This document shows, piece after piece, positions 33,654 to 43,377 of a DNA stretch of 64,000 bases (positions within the stretch are counted from its first letter, which is position 1; every line of letters starts with the position of its first letter). The DNA comes from a bacterium. Lineage in GTDB: Bacteria > Cyanobacteriota > Vampirovibrionia > Gastranaerophilales > Gastranaerophilaceae. Both the position numbers and the translations under genes were made by a program. The stretch spans positions 1 to 64,000 of the forward strand of contig JAGAXG010000039.1 of NCBI GenBank assembly GCA_017941035.1. The letters run 5' to 3'. The notes under the pieces are model-generated. The model had not been told where the DNA came from, ran no database searches, and was given only the letters and a program-made list of their open reading frames with translations.

Positions 33654-35639
33654 TTACTTCATTTCTCTAAGTTTTTTAAGTTGATCTCTAATTTGTGCAG
33701 CCCGTTCAAAATCAAGAATTTTTGCAGCTTTATGCATATCTTTTTCAAGCTTAGAAATAAGTTTTGGTAAATCTCTTTTTTCGATGCCCATTTCAACCAT
33801 TTCTTCGGCAACAACATCTTCCAAATTTCTGTAGCTTGCAATTAGAGACAATAGATTATTTTCAATAGGTTTTTTAATCGTCTGAGGAATAATCCCGTAT
33901 TTTTTATTATATTCAATTTGTATATTACGCCTGCGCTCAGTTTCTTTAATTGCATTGGTCATCGAATCAGTCACTTTATCAGCATACATAATAACTTCTC
34001 CGCACGAATTTCTTGCAGCACGCCCAATTGTCTGAATTAAACTTGATTCAGATCGTAAAAAGCCTTCTTTATCCGCATCCATAATAGCAACTAAAGAAAC
34101 CTCAGGGATATCAAGACCTTCCCTTAAAAGATTAACCCCAACCAAAACATCAAATTCTCCAAGACGCAGATCTCTTAATATTTCAACCCTTTCAATTGAT
34201 TTAATTTCAGAATGCAAATATCTGACTCTTATTCCTTCCTGTAGAAAAAAATCTGTTAAATCTTCTGCCATGCGTTTTGTTAATGTAGTAATTAAAACAC
34301 GTTCGTTTTTATCAGCACGTTTCTTTATTTCCATCTTCAAATCTTGTATTTGAGAATCTATAGGTCTTACAGAAATTTTAGGATCCAAAAGACCTGTTGG
34401 ACGAATAATTTGTTCTACTATATTTGAAGAAGTATTTCTTTCAAATTCCGCAGGAGTAGCCGAAATATAAATTTTCTGCCCAACTCTTTCATAAAACTCA
34501 TCATTTGTAAGCGGTCTGTTATCCTTTGCACATGGGAGCCTGAAACCATAGTCAACAAGCACTTGTTTTCGTGCTCTGTCTCCATTAAACATTCCTTTAA
34601 TTTGAGGTAAAGTGACATGAGATTCATCTACAATAGTTAGAAAATTCTTTGGGAAATAATCTAAAAGAGTCGCAGGAGGAGTTCCTGGGGCACGGCGTTC
34701 AAGTATACGCGAATAATTTTCTATCCCAGTACAATAGCCCATTTCTTTAATCATCTCTATATCATATTTAACCCTTTGTTCAAGTCTTTGAGCCTCAACA
34801 AGTTTATTTTCAGAATTCAATTCTGCGAGACGACTTTGCAATTCTTGTCTTATAAGGCGAATTGTTTCTTCTTGATCATCATCATCGGTTATATAGTGAA
34901 CTGCCGGATAAATCACGATTTCTTGCGGAGTATCAATAATTTCTCCGGATACATTGTCAATTTTTACTATTTTTTCTATTTCATCACCAAAAAGATAAAT
35001 TCTCGTAACTACTTTTTCATAAGGGGGCATGATTTCAACTATGTCACCCCTGACTCTAAAAGTTGAATATTTCAATTCTAAATCGTTTCTTTCATATCTA
35101 ATTTCAACAAGATATTTTAACAATGCATCTCTATCTATTTCATCTCCGACATGCAAAGCAAACGTACCTTTAAAATAGTTTTCCGGTACTCCTAAACCAT
35201 AAATACAACTTACAGAAGAAACAACAATTACATCATCTCTTTCGTAAAGACTTCTTGTTGTATTGTGACGAAGACGATCAATTTCTTCATTTATGCTTGA
35301 TGATTTCTCAATATAAGTATCAGTTCTCGGTATATATGCTTCCGGCTGATAATAATCATAATAACTAATAAAATATTCTACAGCATTATTAGGAAATAAT
35401 TCCTTGAATTCATTATAAAGTTGAGCTGCAAGGGTCTTATTATGGGCAATAATAAGTGTTGGCCGCTGAACCTTTTCTATAACATTTGCAATTGTAAATG
35501 TTTTACCTGAGCCTGTAATACCCAATAATGTTTGAGAATCAATACCATCATTGACACCTTTAACAAGACTTTCTATCGCTTTTGGCTGATCACCTGAGGG
35601 TTTATATTTTGAAGATATTTTAAATAATTTGTGTTCCAT
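33654..35639 (-). CDS. uvrB: Excinuclease ABC subunit B
   Basis: UvrB is the damage-verifying helicase-like subunit of nucleotide excision repair. It has Walker A GITGSGKT, the beta-hairpin [21 protein letters not shown] (motif II), the [10 protein letters not shown] and RAARN helicase motifs. The C-terminal UVR domain for UvrC binding is present ([19 protein letters not shown]). Length (661) is normal. Its start overlaps the preceding 97-residue gene by 20 bases. Confidence 0.97.
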   Translation of the reverse strand: MEHKLFKISSKYKPSGDQPKAIESLVKGVNDGIDSQTLLGITGSGKTFTIANVIEKVQRPTLIIAHNKTLAAQLYNEFKELFPNNAVEYFISYYDYYQPEAYIPRTDTYIEKSSSINEEIDRLRHNTTRSLYERDDVIVVSSVSCIYGLGVPENYFKGTFALHVGDEIDRDALLKYLVEIRYERNDLELKYSTFRVRGDIVEIMPPYEKVVTRIYLFGDEIEKIVKIDNVSGEIIDTPQEIVIYPAVHYITDDDDQEETIRLIRQELQSRLAELNSENKLVEAQRLEQRVKYDIEMIKEMGYCTGIENYSRILERRAPGTPPATLLDYFPKNFLTIVDESHVTLPQIKGMFNGDRARKQVLVDYGFRLPCAKDNRPLTNDEFYERVGQKIYISATPAEFERNTSSNIVEQIIRPTGLLDPKISVRPIDSQIQDLKMEIKKRADKNERVLITTLTKRMAEDLTDFFLQEGIRVRYLHSEIKSIERVEILRDLRLGEFDVLVGVNLLREGLDIPEVSLVAIMDADKEGFLRSESSLIQTIGRAARNSCGEVIMYADKVTDSMTNAIKETERRRNIQIEYNKKYGIIPQTIKKPIENNLLSLIASYRNLEDVVAEEMVEMGIEKRDLPKLISKLEKDMHKAAKILDFERAAQIRDQLKKLREMK

Positions 35640-35913
35640 TATCGCGAATATTATCTAGTATATTTTTAACAAAATTCATTTTTTCATTTTGATTCATAAT
35701 AACATTTCCCCTATGTAATTTTGTATCAAAATATTTGCTAATCATTCTTTCCTGTGCTTTTATTGAATATTCATTCCAATATGGAGTGTTTTGAATTTTA
35801 TTCAATGTTTCTACTTTCAATTCTTCAACAAAAGGGGGTTCTTTTTTTTCGCTTTCAACAGTAAAAATTTCATTTGTTTTCAATTCGTTTTTAAATCTGT
35901 CTGCTAATCCCAT
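35620..35913 (-). CDS. Small hypothetical protein between the CpaE-like gene and uvrB
   Basis: A 97-residue charged, helical protein with no known domain. It has a repeated Lys/Glu pattern and no signal or membrane segment. It starts after AGGAG, overlaps the uvrB start by 20 bases and follows the CpaE-like gene by ten, so the three are one transcript. It could belong functionally to the CpaE-like ATPase. No function can be stated. Confidence 0.6.
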   Translation of the reverse strand: MGLADRFKNELKTNEIFTVESEKKEPPFVEELKVETLNKIQNTPYWNEYSIKAQERMISKYFDTKLHRGNVIMNQNEKMNFVKNILDNIRDNGTQII

Positions 35914-35923
35914 TTAATCTCCT

Positions 35924-37063
35924 TTAATTATTTAATATATTTTCAAATTTTTCTATAGTATTTGCTTTAAAAACATCATCAGATATATATTTTGCAAGTT
36001 CCCTATAACTTTGAGCAACATTGGTAGATGAGCTTATTTCATTAACAGGTATTCCCTTGTTTATTGCGGACATTATAGCAAAATAATTATTTGGTATTTT
36101 CCAATAAATTTCTCTGGAAAGTACCTTTTCAATATCTTGTTCTTTTATTTCGTCATTTTCCATAAATCTATTTACAACAATTTTTATTTTATCTTTTTCA
36201 TAACCTAATTTTTCAAATAATTCAAGACACCTTTGGGTATTTCTTAATGCTGGGAGGTTAGCAACAGTAACAAGCAGTATCATATCCGAGTTATCAAGGG
36301 CAGAGATATTTTTACCGTCAAAACTTGCTTCTGCATCAACAATTATATACGAAAAAGTTTCTTTTAATATATTAAAGAGTTTTGTAATTTGCTTAGGTTG
36401 TATATTATCGGCCTGTTTAAAGTAAGGAGGATCAGCAAGAACATATAAATTTGTTCTTTTATAACGTTCAAGAGTACTTAATAAAAATGTTTCATTTATT
36501 TTATCCAAATTCTCGAGCATATAAGAAATATTAAAAGAAGGTTTCAAATCAAGAAATGTTGTAATATCACCCGTTTGAAAATTTAAATCAATAAGAGCAG
36601 TATTTTCTTTAGTTATTTTTGCTAACTCCAATGCCAAATTAGATGCTAAAGAAGTTTTACCGATACCTCCTTTGTTTGAAAATACAGTTATTATTTTGCA
36701 TTTATTTTTTTCTTTTAAATTTTTATATTCAGATAGTAATTTTTGAACAGAAAAGAGAAACTCATTTTTAATTAAGGGCAAAGGTATAAATTCTTTTGCA
36801 CCTGCACGCATAATTTCAATAATCAAACTAACTGAAGGATTATCTGAAAGAGCTAAAACCTTTACATTTTTATTATTTTTAGTTAAATCATTTATAAAAT
36901 TAATTTTTTTGTCCTTATCATGAGATAAATCAACTATATAAACAGAATCATCATATGGAGCAAACTCACATATTTCAATATTTTCAAATTCGCTTAAATA
37001 AAGTTTTAGTAATTCTGTTGTTGAAGATTCATCGGATAAAACAAAAACTTTTTGCATACACAT
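35924..37063 (-). CDS. CpaE/TadZ-like ParA-family ATPase
   Basis: A 379-residue two-domain protein. Residues 1-110 form a receiver-like (pseudo-receiver) domain (VFVLSDES, ALSDNPSV, MRAGAKEFIPLP). The rest is a MinD/ParA ATPase with the deviant Walker A FSNKGGIGKTS (around 129-139), the FQTGDIT switch and VDAEASFDG. TadZ/CpaE proteins localise Tad/Flp pilus machinery or other polar complexes. No Tad genes are adjacent. A second in-frame Met at residue 3 may be the real start. Upstream lies the 6S-like RNA. Confidence 0.82.
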   Translation of the reverse strand: MCMQKVFVLSDESSTTELLKLYLSEFENIEICEFAPYDDSVYIVDLSHDKDKKINFINDLTKNNKNVKVLALSDNPSVSLIIEIMRAGAKEFIPLPLIKNEFLFSVQKLLSEYKNLKEKNKCKIITVFSNKGGIGKTSLASNLALELAKITKENTALIDLNFQTGDITTFLDLKPSFNISYMLENLDKINETFLLSTLERYKRTNLYVLADPPYFKQADNIQPKQITKLFNILKETFSYIIVDAEASFDGKNISALDNSDMILLVTVANLPALRNTQRCLELFEKLGYEKDKIKIVVNRFMENDEIKEQDIEKVLSREIYWKIPNNYFAIMSAINKGIPVNEISSSTNVAQSYRELAKYISDDVFKANTIEKFENILNN

Positions 37064-37120
37064 TCCTTTTACAATATGAGTATATCATATTGACTTATGT
37101 AATGCAAATAAGATAACAAT

Positions 37121-37298
37121 AAAAAAAAGCCCCATACAGGAGGATTTTGTTACCTGCTAGTCTCGCAGGTGGGTGAGAACCCTGAGTAATCCGTTTCCCG
37201 CAGGCGATAAAATCGGCGGGTATACTTCAATCTCAATTGGAGTTAACTCTCCCTATTTATAAAAATGTAGGAACAAAATTAACACCTGTACAGAACTT
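37121..37298 (-). ncRNA. Rod-shaped RNA resembling 6S RNA
   Basis: About 178 nt, driven by a strong promoter and ending in a T8 run. The closing stem pairs TACAGG (37290-37285) with CCTGTA (37140-37135), then ATTTTGTT with AACAAAAT. An internal bubble follows, AU-rich on its 5' side and with a small hairpin ACCTGC/GCAGGT on its 3' side. Above it an irregular stem (GGGAGAG/CTCACCC, TTGAG/CTCAG) ends in CCCGC...GCGGG. Length, bubble and 3' mini-hairpin fit 6S RNA, the RNA polymerase regulator. Identification is by structure only. Confidence 0.55.
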
Positions 37299-37304
37299 AA
37301 CAAC

Positions 37305-37334
37305 ATTATATAATACAATTAAAAAAAAGGTCAA
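37305..37334 (-). promoter_or_regulatory. Promoter of the 6S-like RNA
   Basis: On the minus strand TTGACC (37329-37334), 18 bases, TATAAT (37305-37310). It places the RNA start near 37298, just before the closing stem. Confidence 0.65.
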
Positions 37335-37382
37335 GCAACAATTTTATATACAACCAGTGTAAAAAAATAGTTAAGAGTGTTT

Positions 37383-38303
37383 TTATTTATTCTCAAATAC
37401 AACTTGTTTTATTGCTTCAATCATTCCTTCAGGATTTGCAATATTTTTCCCCGCAATATCAAATGCAGTTCCATGTCCCGGAGAAGTCCTTATTATATCC
37501 AAACCTATTGTAGTATTTACCGTCTTAATACCCGCAACGGTTTTTATAGGTATAAGTCCCTGATCATGATAATTTGCGATATAACAATCATATTCATCTT
37601 TTGTTTTATTTAAATAGTTCATACCTGCGTTTATAAATAATGTATCAGATGGTTTTGGCATGGATATATCAATACCTTGAGAATTTAATATATTTACCGC
37701 AGGTATTAAAATATCTATTTCTTCATTTCCCAAAATCCCATCTTCACCCGCATGAGGATTAAAACCGCAAAGTGCCAGCTTTGGAGATTTTATTCCGAAT
37801 TTTTTTTGAAGAACCTTTACAAGATTTTGAACTTTTATTATCACTAATTCTTTAGTTAAATTAACTTCTTTCAAAGCACAATGCCTTGTCAAAAGCAAAA
37901 CTCTAAAATCTCCTGCTACAAAAAGCATCTCAGCTAATTGCCCATCATGCGAAAGATATTTTTGAATAATTTCGGTTTGTCCGTTAAAATTATGACCGGC
38001 GAGATGGAGAGCATTTTTTGCAACAGGGCCTGTAACAATCGCTTTTGGTTTTAACTCGCAAACTTTAACAAGTGATTTAAATGAAAATTCTCCGGCAGCT
38101 CTTGTTACATGACCATAATCTATATCACTTTTACTATAAGGAATTTCAATAATTTCATAATCTTTATCCAAATCTTTTAGTAAAATTTTGTTAGAAACAA
38201 TTACTATTTTATCTTTTGGCAAATTAAGAGCTTTTAATGCCTTAACAGTTATTTCAGCTCCTATACCATTTGGATCTCCAGTTGTAATTGCAATTTTATT
38301 CAT
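37383..38303 (-). CDS. PdxA-family 4-phospho-hydroxy-acid dehydrogenase (PdxA or PdxA2)
   Basis: A 306-residue NAD-dependent dehydrogenase with TTGDPNGIGAEI at the start, TGPVAKNALHLAGH, the metal-binding His residues and NYHDQGLIPIK near 245. True PdxA oxidises 4-hydroxythreonine phosphate in vitamin B6 synthesis. PdxA2 acts on 4-phospho-D-threonate or -erythronate next to a DUF1537 kinase. The upstream neighbour here is exactly such a kinase, so PdxA2 is plausible. I chose ATG 38303; the frame extends to a TTG at 38318. It overlaps the kinase gene by eight bases. Confidence 0.85.
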   Translation of the reverse strand: MNKIAITTGDPNGIGAEITVKALKALNLPKDKIVIVSNKILLKDLDKDYEIIEIPYSKSDIDYGHVTRAAGEFSFKSLVKVCELKPKAIVTGPVAKNALHLAGHNFNGQTEIIQKYLSHDGQLAEMLFVAGDFRVLLLTRHCALKEVNLTKELVIIKVQNLVKVLQKKFGIKSPKLALCGFNPHAGEDGILGNEEIDILIPAVNILNSQGIDISMPKPSDTLFINAGMNYLNKTKDEYDCYIANYHDQGLIPIKTVAGIKTVNTTIGLDIIRTSPGHGTAFDIAGKNIANPEGMIEAIKQVVFENK

Positions 38304-39621
38304 CTGTATGCCTATCAAAATACTGCAAAATTTCCACCAAAGTACTTACACCGCCCAAATTCCCCGATTTTGTAACTATCCATTGATCAGAATTTTTACT
38401 TTTACTTAACGCTATTGCAGGCAAAACCTCATCTATTAAAGTTAATTGATTTGCACCAATTGCATTGCAACATTTATAAGAAGTTTCTCCACCCAGTGTA
38501 ATCAAGACCGCTTTTGTTTTTTTCAGAACCTGTCTTGTCAAATCTGCAAGAAAATCAGTAATAATATTTGCCAATCCAGATTTTGTCAAATCAGCTTTTA
38601 CAACATCTTCAGCAAATCCATCAAAGTTACCCAAAAGCTTTGACGTATGAATGAGAACTATATTATCATTTTTAAGATTTTCGCTAATACGGCTGACAAG
38701 ATTTTCTTCCACCCCTGATAAAACAGTATTCATATTCAGTTCAATAATTAAACATTTCTCTTCATAACTTCCACTTTGCTCAAGTTTTTGTATTTGATTA
38801 GCAGTTATTTGAGTCGCACTTCCGGAAACAATAAGCTTTGGAAGCTTCGGCAGTTTTGGAGGCAGTATATCAGTTTGAATTTCTTGTGGAGGGAACCATT
38901 CATTACTTAATACTTTTGCTGCAGCTGCATTCCCAACCGGAAGAATTTTAAATCCGGATTTTTTAATAGCCAAAACTATTTGTTCAATATCAGTTGTTGA
39001 AACAGAATCTGCTATAATAATTTTTTTACCGCTTTTCACAAGTTCTTTTATTTTCATAACAATCGGACCTGCACCATCAAGCACTGTTTTTAAATCAATT
39101 GTTCCTATTAAATTCGCTAAATTTTGACCAAGCTGACTTGCAAACAATGCGGGCAAATAAGACTCTGTAATTGGAGAATGAGGGTCAATAGCCATCTCCG
39201 TACGTTCAATAGGTACACCTTTTAAAAGCTGGTATCCGCCAACAGTTATTCTTCCTTCTTGCGGGAAAGCCGGTATTACAACAGAAGCATCATATTCCAA
39301 TAAATTTAGTAAAGACATAATCTCGACTGCTATATTCCCTCTAACCGTCGAATCTATTTTTTTATAAAAATAATCAGGGCTTAGTTCATCTAAAAATAAT
39401 TCGGCTGCATTTTTGACTTTTTCAAATGCTTCAGCAGGAAGAACATTTCTTGATTCTGTAGATATTGCCCATGCTTGAGGACAGTGTTCTTTAGATTTAG
39501 AAATATTTTTATCCAGTAAAATATTTGTTTCCGCCCCATTAAGCATGAATTGTAGAGCTGTATCATTAGCTCCAGTTAAATCATCTGCAATAATACCAAC
39601 AATAGTAGAATTAATTATCAT
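38296..39621 (-). CDS. Four-carbon acid-sugar kinase family protein (DUF1537)
   Basis: A 441-residue two-domain kinase. The N-terminal domain has IIADDLTGANDTA (around 9-21) and YKKIDSTVRGN. The C-terminal nucleotide-binding domain has LIVSGSATQITANQI and LITLGGETSYKC. Members phosphorylate four-carbon acid sugars such as threonate, erythronate or 3-oxo-tetronate. The pairing with a PdxA-like dehydrogenase, overlapping in translation, suggests a two-enzyme route for a phosphorylated tetronate. The third enzyme (aldolase/decarboxylase) is not seen nearby. Confidence 0.85.
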   Translation of the reverse strand: MIINSTIVGIIADDLTGANDTALQFMLNGAETNILLDKNISKSKEHCPQAWAISTESRNVLPAEAFEKVKNAAELFLDELSPDYFYKKIDSTVRGNIAVEIMSLLNLLEYDASVVIPAFPQEGRITVGGYQLLKGVPIERTEMAIDPHSPITESYLPALFASQLGQNLANLIGTIDLKTVLDGAGPIVMKIKELVKSGKKIIIADSVSTTDIEQIVLAIKKSGFKILPVGNAAAAKVLSNEWFPPQEIQTDILPPKLPKLPKLIVSGSATQITANQIQKLEQSGSYEEKCLIIELNMNTVLSGVEENLVSRISENLKNDNIVLIHTSKLLGNFDGFAEDVVKADLTKSGLANIITDFLADLTRQVLKKTKAVLITLGGETSYKCCNAIGANQLTLIDEVLPAIALSKSKNSDQWIVTKSGNLGGVSTLVEILQYFDRHTDE

Positions 39622-39965
39622 AATACAGCTTCTTCAACATCTCTTTTTGAACCGAGTAAACGAATATTATTCGCTAATATATAAAAAGATTCTCTTTCTT
39701 CTCCGGTTTGTCGGTCATTCCACTTTCTATTTGAAATTCTACCGTCAACGGCAATTAATCTTCCTTTCTTTATATATTCTGCTGCAAATTCTGCTTGTTT
39801 GTCCCAAACATCAATGTTAAACCAGTCAGTAACTTCAGATTTTGTCTTTGAATCCCATCTGTTTACAGCTATTGAAAATGTTGCTTTTGTTTTTCCTGAT
39901 TCAAAAGATGTAAAATTCTCTGAAGCATCTCGTCCGACTCTACCGACAATAGTAACTATATTCAT
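39618..39965 (-). CDS. ssb: Single-stranded DNA-binding protein
   Basis: A short SSB (about 115 residues from ATG 39965, chosen for the GGGGA before it and the start VTIVGRVGRD). The OB fold is seen in ATFSIAVNRW, DWFNIDVWDKQAEFAAEYIKKG and DGRISNRKW. It lacks the long Gly/Gln-rich spacer and the usual acidic DDDIPF tail, as in small cyanobacterial SSBs. Its last four bases overlap the kinase gene start (ATGA). It follows the MlaE permease gene start region after a short gap. Confidence 0.88.
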   Translation of the reverse strand: MNIVTIVGRVGRDASENFTSFESGKTKATFSIAVNRWDSKTKSEVTDWFNIDVWDKQAEFAAEYIKKGRLIAVDGRISNRKWNDRQTGEERESFYILANNIRLLGSKRDVEEAVL

Positions 39966-40006
39966 GTTATTTTCCCCTTCTTTAATCATTATATATCAAA
40001 ATCTAT

Positions 40007-40756
40007 TTAAGCAATGTAAAATAGCAAATTTATTAAGAAATCTGCAACAAGCATATAAATTGTTGAAAGAATTGCTGCTTGAGTAGTTGATTTACCTACT
40101 TCTTTAGCTCCGCCAACCGTTTCATAACCTTTTGACGCACAAACAAGAGCTATCAGTCCCCCAAAAACACAAGCTTTCAATAAACTTATATATATATCTT
40201 TTACTCTCATCCAAGCCCAAGCAGATGCCATATATCTTGCAGGATGTAGAGAAATAGTTTCATAAGAAACAAACATTCCGCCAAAAATCCCTATAAATTC
40301 CGCAAGTAAAACAACCATAGGAACAGTAATCATTGCCGCTAATATTCTGGGAGTAAAATAATATCCGACAGGATTAATTTTTAAAGTTTTTATAGCATCA
40401 ACTTGAGAAGTAACCTGCATGTTTGCAATTTCAGCAGAAATTGCAGTTCCCGCGCGGGCTCCAATAGCTAAAGCAACAAAGCCAGGAGCTATTTCTCTTA
40501 TCATAACTATAGCAATAGTTCCTCCAATGTAAGCTTCTGCTCCGGTCATAAGAAATTCCTTAGAAACTTGAATAGCAATAACAGCCGCAGATATAAAAGC
40601 AATAATAAATGAAATCTGTAATGAATCAAAACTTATTAAAGCAGCCTGATTTATAACTTCTCTGAAACGAACATTTCTGTCAAAAAGATACTTTATACAT
40701 TCTATGAGGTTTTGTACACAAACTCCTAAAAATCTTATCAAAATTCCGCCTTTCAT
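40007..40756 (-). CDS. mlaE: MlaE-family ABC transporter permease
   Basis: A 249-residue membrane protein of the MlaE/YrbE family (former DUF140), the permease of ABC systems moving phospholipids or other lipids between membranes. It has five to six hydrophobic segments, the signature EIAPGFVALAIGARAGTAISAE and the AEIANMQVTSQVDA helix. The matching ATPase (mlaF) and MCE-domain protein (mlaD) are not in this window. It is consistent with a diderm envelope. Confidence 0.9.
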   Translation of the reverse strand: MKGGILIRFLGVCVQNLIECIKYLFDRNVRFREVINQAALISFDSLQISFIIAFISAAVIAIQVSKEFLMTGAEAYIGGTIAIVMIREIAPGFVALAIGARAGTAISAEIANMQVTSQVDAIKTLKINPVGYYFTPRILAAMITVPMVVLLAEFIGIFGGMFVSYETISLHPARYMASAWAWMRVKDIYISLLKACVFGGLIALVCASKGYETVGGAKEVGKSTTQAAILSTIYMLVADFLINLLFYIA

Positions 40757-40802
40757 AAATAATATATCACAAAATTAGAATTTTGATTTTATTTTTTTTA
40801 CA

Positions 40803-41465
40803 TTATCTTTTTTTACTTACAGAAGCTATAAATTTTACAGCTTCATTTGAAGGGATAGCAAATCCTATACCAATATTTGAAATATTATGATCCGGATTAT
40901 AAATTGATTGACTTATCCCTATAACTTCACCAGAAGAATTTAAAACCGGTCCTCCTGAGCATCCTGGGTTGATTGCAGCATCAGTTTGAAAACGATTTTT
41001 TACATAATCTATTCTTGAAATAATTCCCTGAGTTAAAGTATTGTTGAACCCAAAAGGATTACCTATAGTTAATACTTTTTGTCCGACCTTTACATCCTCC
41101 GAATCAGCAAATGAAACAGTAGAAAGATCTTCTTTCGGGGTAATTTTTACAATTGCTAAGTCTTTTTTATTTTCCATTTTTGCAATAAATTTTCCTTTGT
41201 AAGTTTGACCATTAGAAGTAGTTATTTCAATTTCCTTAGCTCCTTCAACAACATGAAGCCCGGTCAAAATATATCCGTCTGTCGAAATTATACAACCGGT
41301 ACCGGCTGATACACCGTCTTCCAGTTGAGCATCAATTGCAACAATTGCAGGACTGATTTTTTCATAAACATTTATATTTCTTTGTTCTTCTGCATCGTAA
41401 TTAATATTTGCATTAACAGGCATAACAAATATCAACATTAAAAAAGTAATTAACAATTTTTTCAT
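40803..41465 (-). CDS. Exported trypsin-like serine protease (HtrA-type, no PDZ)
   Basis: A 220-residue periplasmic protease with signal peptide MKKLLITFLMLIFVMPVNA. The S1C catalytic triad is visible: His in LTGLHVVEGA, Asp in KKDLAIVKI, and Ser in NPGCSGGPV (the usual NPGNSGGPL with Cys before the nucleophile). Unlike DegP, no PDZ domain follows, so substrate handling differs. It is separated from the MlaE permease gene by 47 bases and probably has its own promoter. It is a likely envelope quality-control enzyme. Confidence 0.88.
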   Translation of the reverse strand: MKKLLITFLMLIFVMPVNANINYDAEEQRNINVYEKISPAIVAIDAQLEDGVSAGTGCIISTDGYILTGLHVVEGAKEIEITTSNGQTYKGKFIAKMENKKDLAIVKITPKEDLSTVSFADSEDVKVGQKVLTIGNPFGFNNTLTQGIISRIDYVKNRFQTDAAINPGCSGGPVLNSSGEVIGISQSIYNPDHNISNIGIGFAIPSNEAVKFIASVSKKR

Positions 41466-41546
41466 ATTTACCCCTTTGTTTTCCTGATTATGCTGATATT
41501 TTTTAAGTTAAAACATTCACTTTACGGGATTTTTTAGGATTAGTTC

Positions 41547-41575
41547 TTGAAAATATTAAAATATTAATGTATAAT
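41547..41575 (+). promoter_or_regulatory. Predicted promoter of the Ycf23-like gene
   Basis: TTGAAA (41547-41552), 17-base spacer, TATAAT (41570-41575), followed by a short leader and AAGGAG before ATG 41612. Confidence 0.65.
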
Positions 41576-41611
41576 TCAAAAGTCAGTTTAATTAATAAAA
41601 AGGAGAACATT

Positions 41612-42370
41612 ATGTCAAGAATCGATTTATTTAAACAACATTTAGATCAAAAACGTGCAGTAAAAGTTATTGCAGGTATTGATAACTTTGATATTGAAAA
41701 TATTAAAAAAGTTGTTTCAGCAGCAGAAAAATCAGGAGCAAGTGCTGTTGATATCTGCGCAAAAGAAGAAATTATTTCTGAAATTCGCTCAATGACAGAT
41801 ATGCCTATTTTTGTATCTTCAGTTGTCCCTTCTGAATTGGTAAGAGCGGTAGAACTTGGAGCAGATGCCATTGAACTTGGTAATTTTGATGTACTTTATA
41901 AAACAGGAAAAACATTCTCTGCTCAAGACGTTCTTAACCTTGTTTCTGAAACTAAAACACTATTAGGCGAAAGAGAAGTATTTTTCTGCGTAACAATTCC
42001 TGGAGAAATTTCAACTGCAGATCAAATAGAATTAGCTCAAAAATTAGAAGCAATGAATATTGATTTGATTCAAACAGAAGGTCATTATAATTCTGATATC
42101 AAATTAGAAGGAGCAAGAGCATTAATGGATAGAGCAGAATTAACTTTATCAAACACCGTAGAACTTGTAAGAAATGTTGATGTTCCTGTAATGACAGCAA
42201 CCGGCATCAATCCTACAACAGCTCCTTTTGCATTCGCTGCAGGAGCAAGTGCTATCGGATGCGGTACTTGCATTAACAAATTAAATTCAGAAATTGCTAT
42301 GATTGCAACATCAACAGCTCTAGTTGAAATTGCAAAGAGGAATTCTTCAAAATTAGTTGAACTTGTTTAG
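41612..42370 (+). CDS. Ycf23/DUF561 family protein
   Basis: A 252-residue protein that looks like a TIM barrel: AVKVIAGIDNFD at the start, GASAVDICA, VPSELVRAVELGADAIELGNFD, VTIPGEISTADQIELAQKL and the C-terminal VMTATGINPTTAPFAFAAGASAIGCGT phosphate-binding-like loop. This is the Ycf23 family of cyanobacteria and plastids, of unknown function. ATG 41612 is fixed by AAGGAG; a longer frame to 41567 has no site. The gene has its own promoter and a strong terminator, so it is monocistronic. Confidence 0.85.
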   Translation: MSRIDLFKQHLDQKRAVKVIAGIDNFDIENIKKVVSAAEKSGASAVDICAKEEIISEIRSMTDMPIFVSSVVPSELVRAVELGADAIELGNFDVLYKTGKTFSAQDVLNLVSETKTLLGEREVFFCVTIPGEISTADQIELAQKLEAMNIDLIQTEGHYNSDIKLEGARALMDRAELTLSNTVELVRNVDVPVMTATGINPTTAPFAFAAGASAIGCGTCINKLNSEIAMIATSTALVEIAKRNSSKLVELV

Positions 42371-42388
42371 TTTATACAAAATTTTGGT

Positions 42389-42418
42389 AAAACCCGCCAT
42401 TTAAAAATGGCGGGTTTT
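42389..42418 (+). terminator. Terminator of the Ycf23-like gene
   Basis: AAAACCCGCCATTT and AAATGGCGGGTTTT form a 14-bp stem followed by T residues. The next 130 bases to 42551 hold two further AT-rich inverted repeats (CCTTG/CAAGG near 42437 and CTTTATATA/TATATAAAG near 42483) and no gene. Confidence 0.9.
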
Positions 42419-42551
42419 TATATACAAAAAAAAGACCTTGAGTATTTTCCAAGGCCTATCCGTTTAAATAAGAAGAGAGAGCTTTATATATTTATATAAA
42501 GTATGCTAAATATAAAAAATTGCTAAATTTATTCATTGAAGTTTACAAAAG

Positions 42552-43322
42552 TTAATATTTGCCATTTTTCAAACAATTTATTCCATAACCAAATATTGCA
42601 AAATCATATTTTATCGGATCTTGGGGGCAAAATTCTTTTAATTTTTCTGTTAATTCAATAACAGATATAAAATCATTAGCACTCCTTGTTAAAATCCCCA
42701 TAGCTCTGGAAACACGACCTACATGAACATCTAAAGGAATATATAATTCTGAAGGTGATATAAAACTCCAAATTCCCAAATCAACAGGACCTTTTCTTAC
42801 CATCCAACGTAAATACATACACATACGTTTCATCGCACCTCCGTTACGAGGATTCGGTATCATATGATAAAAACCATGTCCAGAATTTTTATCAGCACGA
42901 GAATAAAAATAATCCACAACTGTTTCAAACATTTTCCCTTGATGATAACCGTATTCAAAAAGTTCTTCCAGACCTTTTGAAGTATTGTATAACTCTTTTA
43001 AAATTTTAAAAATTGATATAAAATCATTAGGTTTACCAAATCTGTAATTAAAATTCCCAATAATTTTAGGTTCAAAATTTTGAATAAAATTCAACGGTTC
43101 ATTTTGAGCAACATTAATGAACAAATCCTCAAGTTTATTAATAAACTGCTTTCTACTTCCATAAGCAAGTAAAGAAGATATAAAACCTGCTAATTCAACA
43201 TCTTTTTTATCTTTATATCGATGAGGGAACTGAATCGGATCATCGAAAATAAATTCAGGTTTTTCATATTTTTCAACGAATTTATCAAGTTCAAATTTTG
43301 TAATCACAACAACAGTATACAA
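42552..43322 (-). CDS. TIGR02757/DUF2400 family protein
   Basis: A 256-residue protein of the TIGR02757 family, which is widespread and uncharacterised. Recognisable stretches are DPIQFPHRYKDKKDVELAGFISSLLAYG near the N-terminus, GHGFYHM, KRMCMYLRWMVRK, LDVHVGRVSRAMGIL and the C-terminal PIKYDFAIFGYGI. The fold is probably helical, related to HhH DNA glycosylase-like proteins, though no activity is proven. The frame opens at TTG 43322; no ATG lies within the first conserved residues. Confidence 0.85.
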   Translation of the reverse strand: MYTVVVITKFELDKFVEKYEKPEFIFDDPIQFPHRYKDKKDVELAGFISSLLAYGSRKQFINKLEDLFINVAQNEPLNFIQNFEPKIIGNFNYRFGKPNDFISIFKILKELYNTSKGLEELFEYGYHQGKMFETVVDYFYSRADKNSGHGFYHMIPNPRNGGAMKRMCMYLRWMVRKGPVDLGIWSFISPSELYIPLDVHVGRVSRAMGILTRSANDFISVIELTEKLKEFCPQDPIKYDFAIFGYGINCLKNGKY

Positions 43323-43377
43323 TAAAAATCATCCGAACGACCTATTACAAAAAACCAGAAAGTGTTAAAATAAAATT

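Noticed and set aside
37130-37290. Known metabolite riboswitch (TPP, FMN, cobalamin) in the 37.2 kb spacer
   Set aside because: The hairpins at first suggested one, but none of the diagnostic boxes (TPP CTGAGA/ACCTG, RFN, B12 box) is present on either strand, and the long closing stem fits a rod-like RNA better.
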